DNA from: JBHHYS01 sp046757645
GTDB lineage: Bacteria > Acidobacteriota > Terriglobia > Acidiferrales > 2-02-FULL-67-57
Assembly (NCBI GenBank): GCA_046757645.1
Contig: JBHHYS010000066.1
Coordinates: forward strand, 1 to 12,840
DNA: 12,840 nt
Direction: 5' to 3'
In this document: piece after piece, positions 11,856 through 12,840 of the stretch
How positions within the stretch are numbered: the first letter of the stretch is position 1
How the letters are laid out: each line of letters begins with the position of its first letter
Translations under genes and position numbers: made by a program
Notes under the pieces: model-generated
Databases searched by the model: none
Told to the model about the DNA's origin: nothing
The model's input: the letters and a program-made list of their open reading frames with translations, nothing else

Positions 11856-12840
11856 CTAATCAACTGCGATGTTGCGCAGAAATTGGGCTGAGGCCTCGGG
11901 CTGGGCCACGTTGATGAACATCCCCGAGCCCATCTCGAACCCCGCGGTCTGCGTCAACCGCGGCACCACGCTCAGGTACCAGTGGTAGTAGCGCACCTGC
12001 TCCGACTCCTTGGGAGCGGTGCGGATGACGAAGTTATAGTCCGGGTCAGCCAAGCCGGCGTAGAGCTTGCGCAGCACCCGGCGCAGGATGTGCGCCAGGC
12101 GGGCAATCTCCGCCGGCTCGATGCGGCCGAAGGAGGCGCAGTGGCGCTTAGGATAAATCCAGAGGTGAAAGGGGGTAGGAGCGCCGAAGGGCACGAACGC
12201 CACGAAATGCTCGTTCTCGGCCACCACCCGCTTTCCCTCCGCCCGCTCCTCCTCCAGCGTGGCGCAGAAGATGCACCGGCCGGTGTCGTCGTAGAACCGC
12301 AGCGCGGTCTCCAGGCGTTCGCGCACCTCGGTGGGAATCACCGGGGTGCCGATGAGTTGCGAGTGCGTGTGCTCGAGCGAGGTCCCCGCCGCCGGGCCAT
12401 GGTTCTTGAACAGGGTGACCGCCTCCACCCGCGCGTCCCCGGCCACCGCGTGGTACCGCCCCAGGTAAGTGTGAATCACCTGCTCCATTTCCTGCTCCCG
12501 CATCAACGCCAGTGTGGTGCTGTGGTCCGGCGTCTCCACGATCACCTCGTGGATGCCCACCCCGGTAATGGTTCGCTTCAGCCCCACGCTGGTGCGCGCT
12601 AGCGCGCCCGCAGATTCGAGCGCCGCAAATTTGTTCGGCACCACCCGCACCTGCCAGCCACCGCCCGAAGCTTCGGGACGGGCGATGCGGAAGCTCTCCG
12701 GCGGCGTTTGCTCCTCGTTGCCCGGGCAGAACGGGCAGGTAGGGACGTAGGGGAGCCGGTGGCTGCGGGCCTTCTCGGGTTGGCGGAACTCATCCGGGCG
12801 GCGGGCGCGTTCGGTGGCGATGATCACCCACTGGCGGGTG
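11856..12840 (-). CDS. GalT-type hexose-1-phosphate nucleotidyltransferase (5' end outside the window)
   Basis: About 328 residues are visible; the frame continues past the right edge, reading TRQWVIIATERARRP, the usual N-terminal motif of the GalT family, so perhaps 10-20 residues are missing. An apparent start at 12827 is the GTG of WVIIATER and is internal. Motifs in order: CPFCPGNE (first zinc pair), VPNKFAAL, NHGPAAGTSLEHTHSQLIG (His-Thr-His with the nucleophile as second His), CIFC (second zinc pair) and HLWIYPKRH. The family moves a nucleotidyl group to a hexose-1-phosphate through a nucleotidyl-His intermediate, in galactose or glycogen metabolism. Classical GalT has HPHGQ; HTHSQ and two CxxC pairs leave room for an ADP-glucose-phosphorylase-like activity. 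No galK or galE is present here. Likely in one unit with the DoxX gene. Confidence 0.9.
   Translation of the reverse strand, partial: TRQWVIIATERARRPDEFRQPEKARSHRLPYVPTCPFCPGNEEQTPPESFRIARPEASGGGWQVRVVPNKFAALESAGALARTSVGLKRTITGVGIHEVIVETPDHSTTLALMREQEMEQVIHTYLGRYHAVAGDARVEAVTLFKNHGPAAGTSLEHTHSQLIGTPVIPTEVRERLETALRFYDDTGRCIFCATLEEERAEGKRVVAENEHFVAFVPFGAPTPFHLWIYPKRHCASFGRIEPAEIARLAHILRRVLRKLYAGLADPDYNFVIRTAPKESEQVRYYHWYLSVVPRLTQTAGFEMGSGMFINVAQPEASAQFLRNIAVD

Overview
The window is a GC-rich (roughly 63-65% by eye) piece of a bacterial chromosome. The mix of genes and intergenic DNA resembles Acidobacteriota (Terriglobia/Bryobacteria-like): a Spy-like protein behind a membrane-anchored anti-sigma-type protein, a PD40 propeller lipoprotein, a Tat-exported aldo/keto reductase, several small two- or four-helix membrane proteins, and gaps filled with short palindromic repeats. 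No ribosomal or other marker gene settles the phylum, so this is an inference.

Layout. 1-3479 (+): the 3' end of a one-helix membrane protein overlaps a Spy/CpxP-like periplasmic protein. These are followed by a seven-bladed PD40 propeller lipoprotein and a Tat-exported aldo/keto reductase. 3480-4144 has no gene and is a mosaic of hairpin repeats with one terminator-like structure. 4145-7126 (-): a response regulator (6455-7126) leads into a four-helix membrane protein (5966-6442). Further along the same strand are an M23 peptidase (4708-5643) and a two-helix membrane protein (4145-4561). 7127-7961: a decayed tRNA-Leu-like copy, an intact tRNA-Leu(CAG), and repeats around both. 7962-8174 (-): a cold-shock protein with a clear intrinsic terminator downstream and a second terminator-like hairpin in its leader. 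8732-9007 (+): a small membrane protein. 9132-9623 (-): a secreted SnoaL/DUF4440-type protein, divergent from acetate kinase ackA (9799-11022, +). 11023-11336: a second repeat mosaic. 11337-12840 (-): a GalT-type nucleotidyltransferase cut by the window edge, followed by a DoxX-family membrane protein.

The genes do not form one pathway. The coherent groups are an envelope-stress-like pair at the left edge, response regulator plus membrane protein, and GalT-type enzyme plus DoxX protein. AckA is central acetyl-phosphate/acetate metabolism and stands alone here.

I found no defence system, CRISPR array, phage or transposase. The most interesting material is non-coding: several hairpin repeat families, one with a covarying base pair; a tRNA-Leu relic whose anticodon-arm position is occupied by a repeat; and the terminator-like hairpin in the cold-shock leader.
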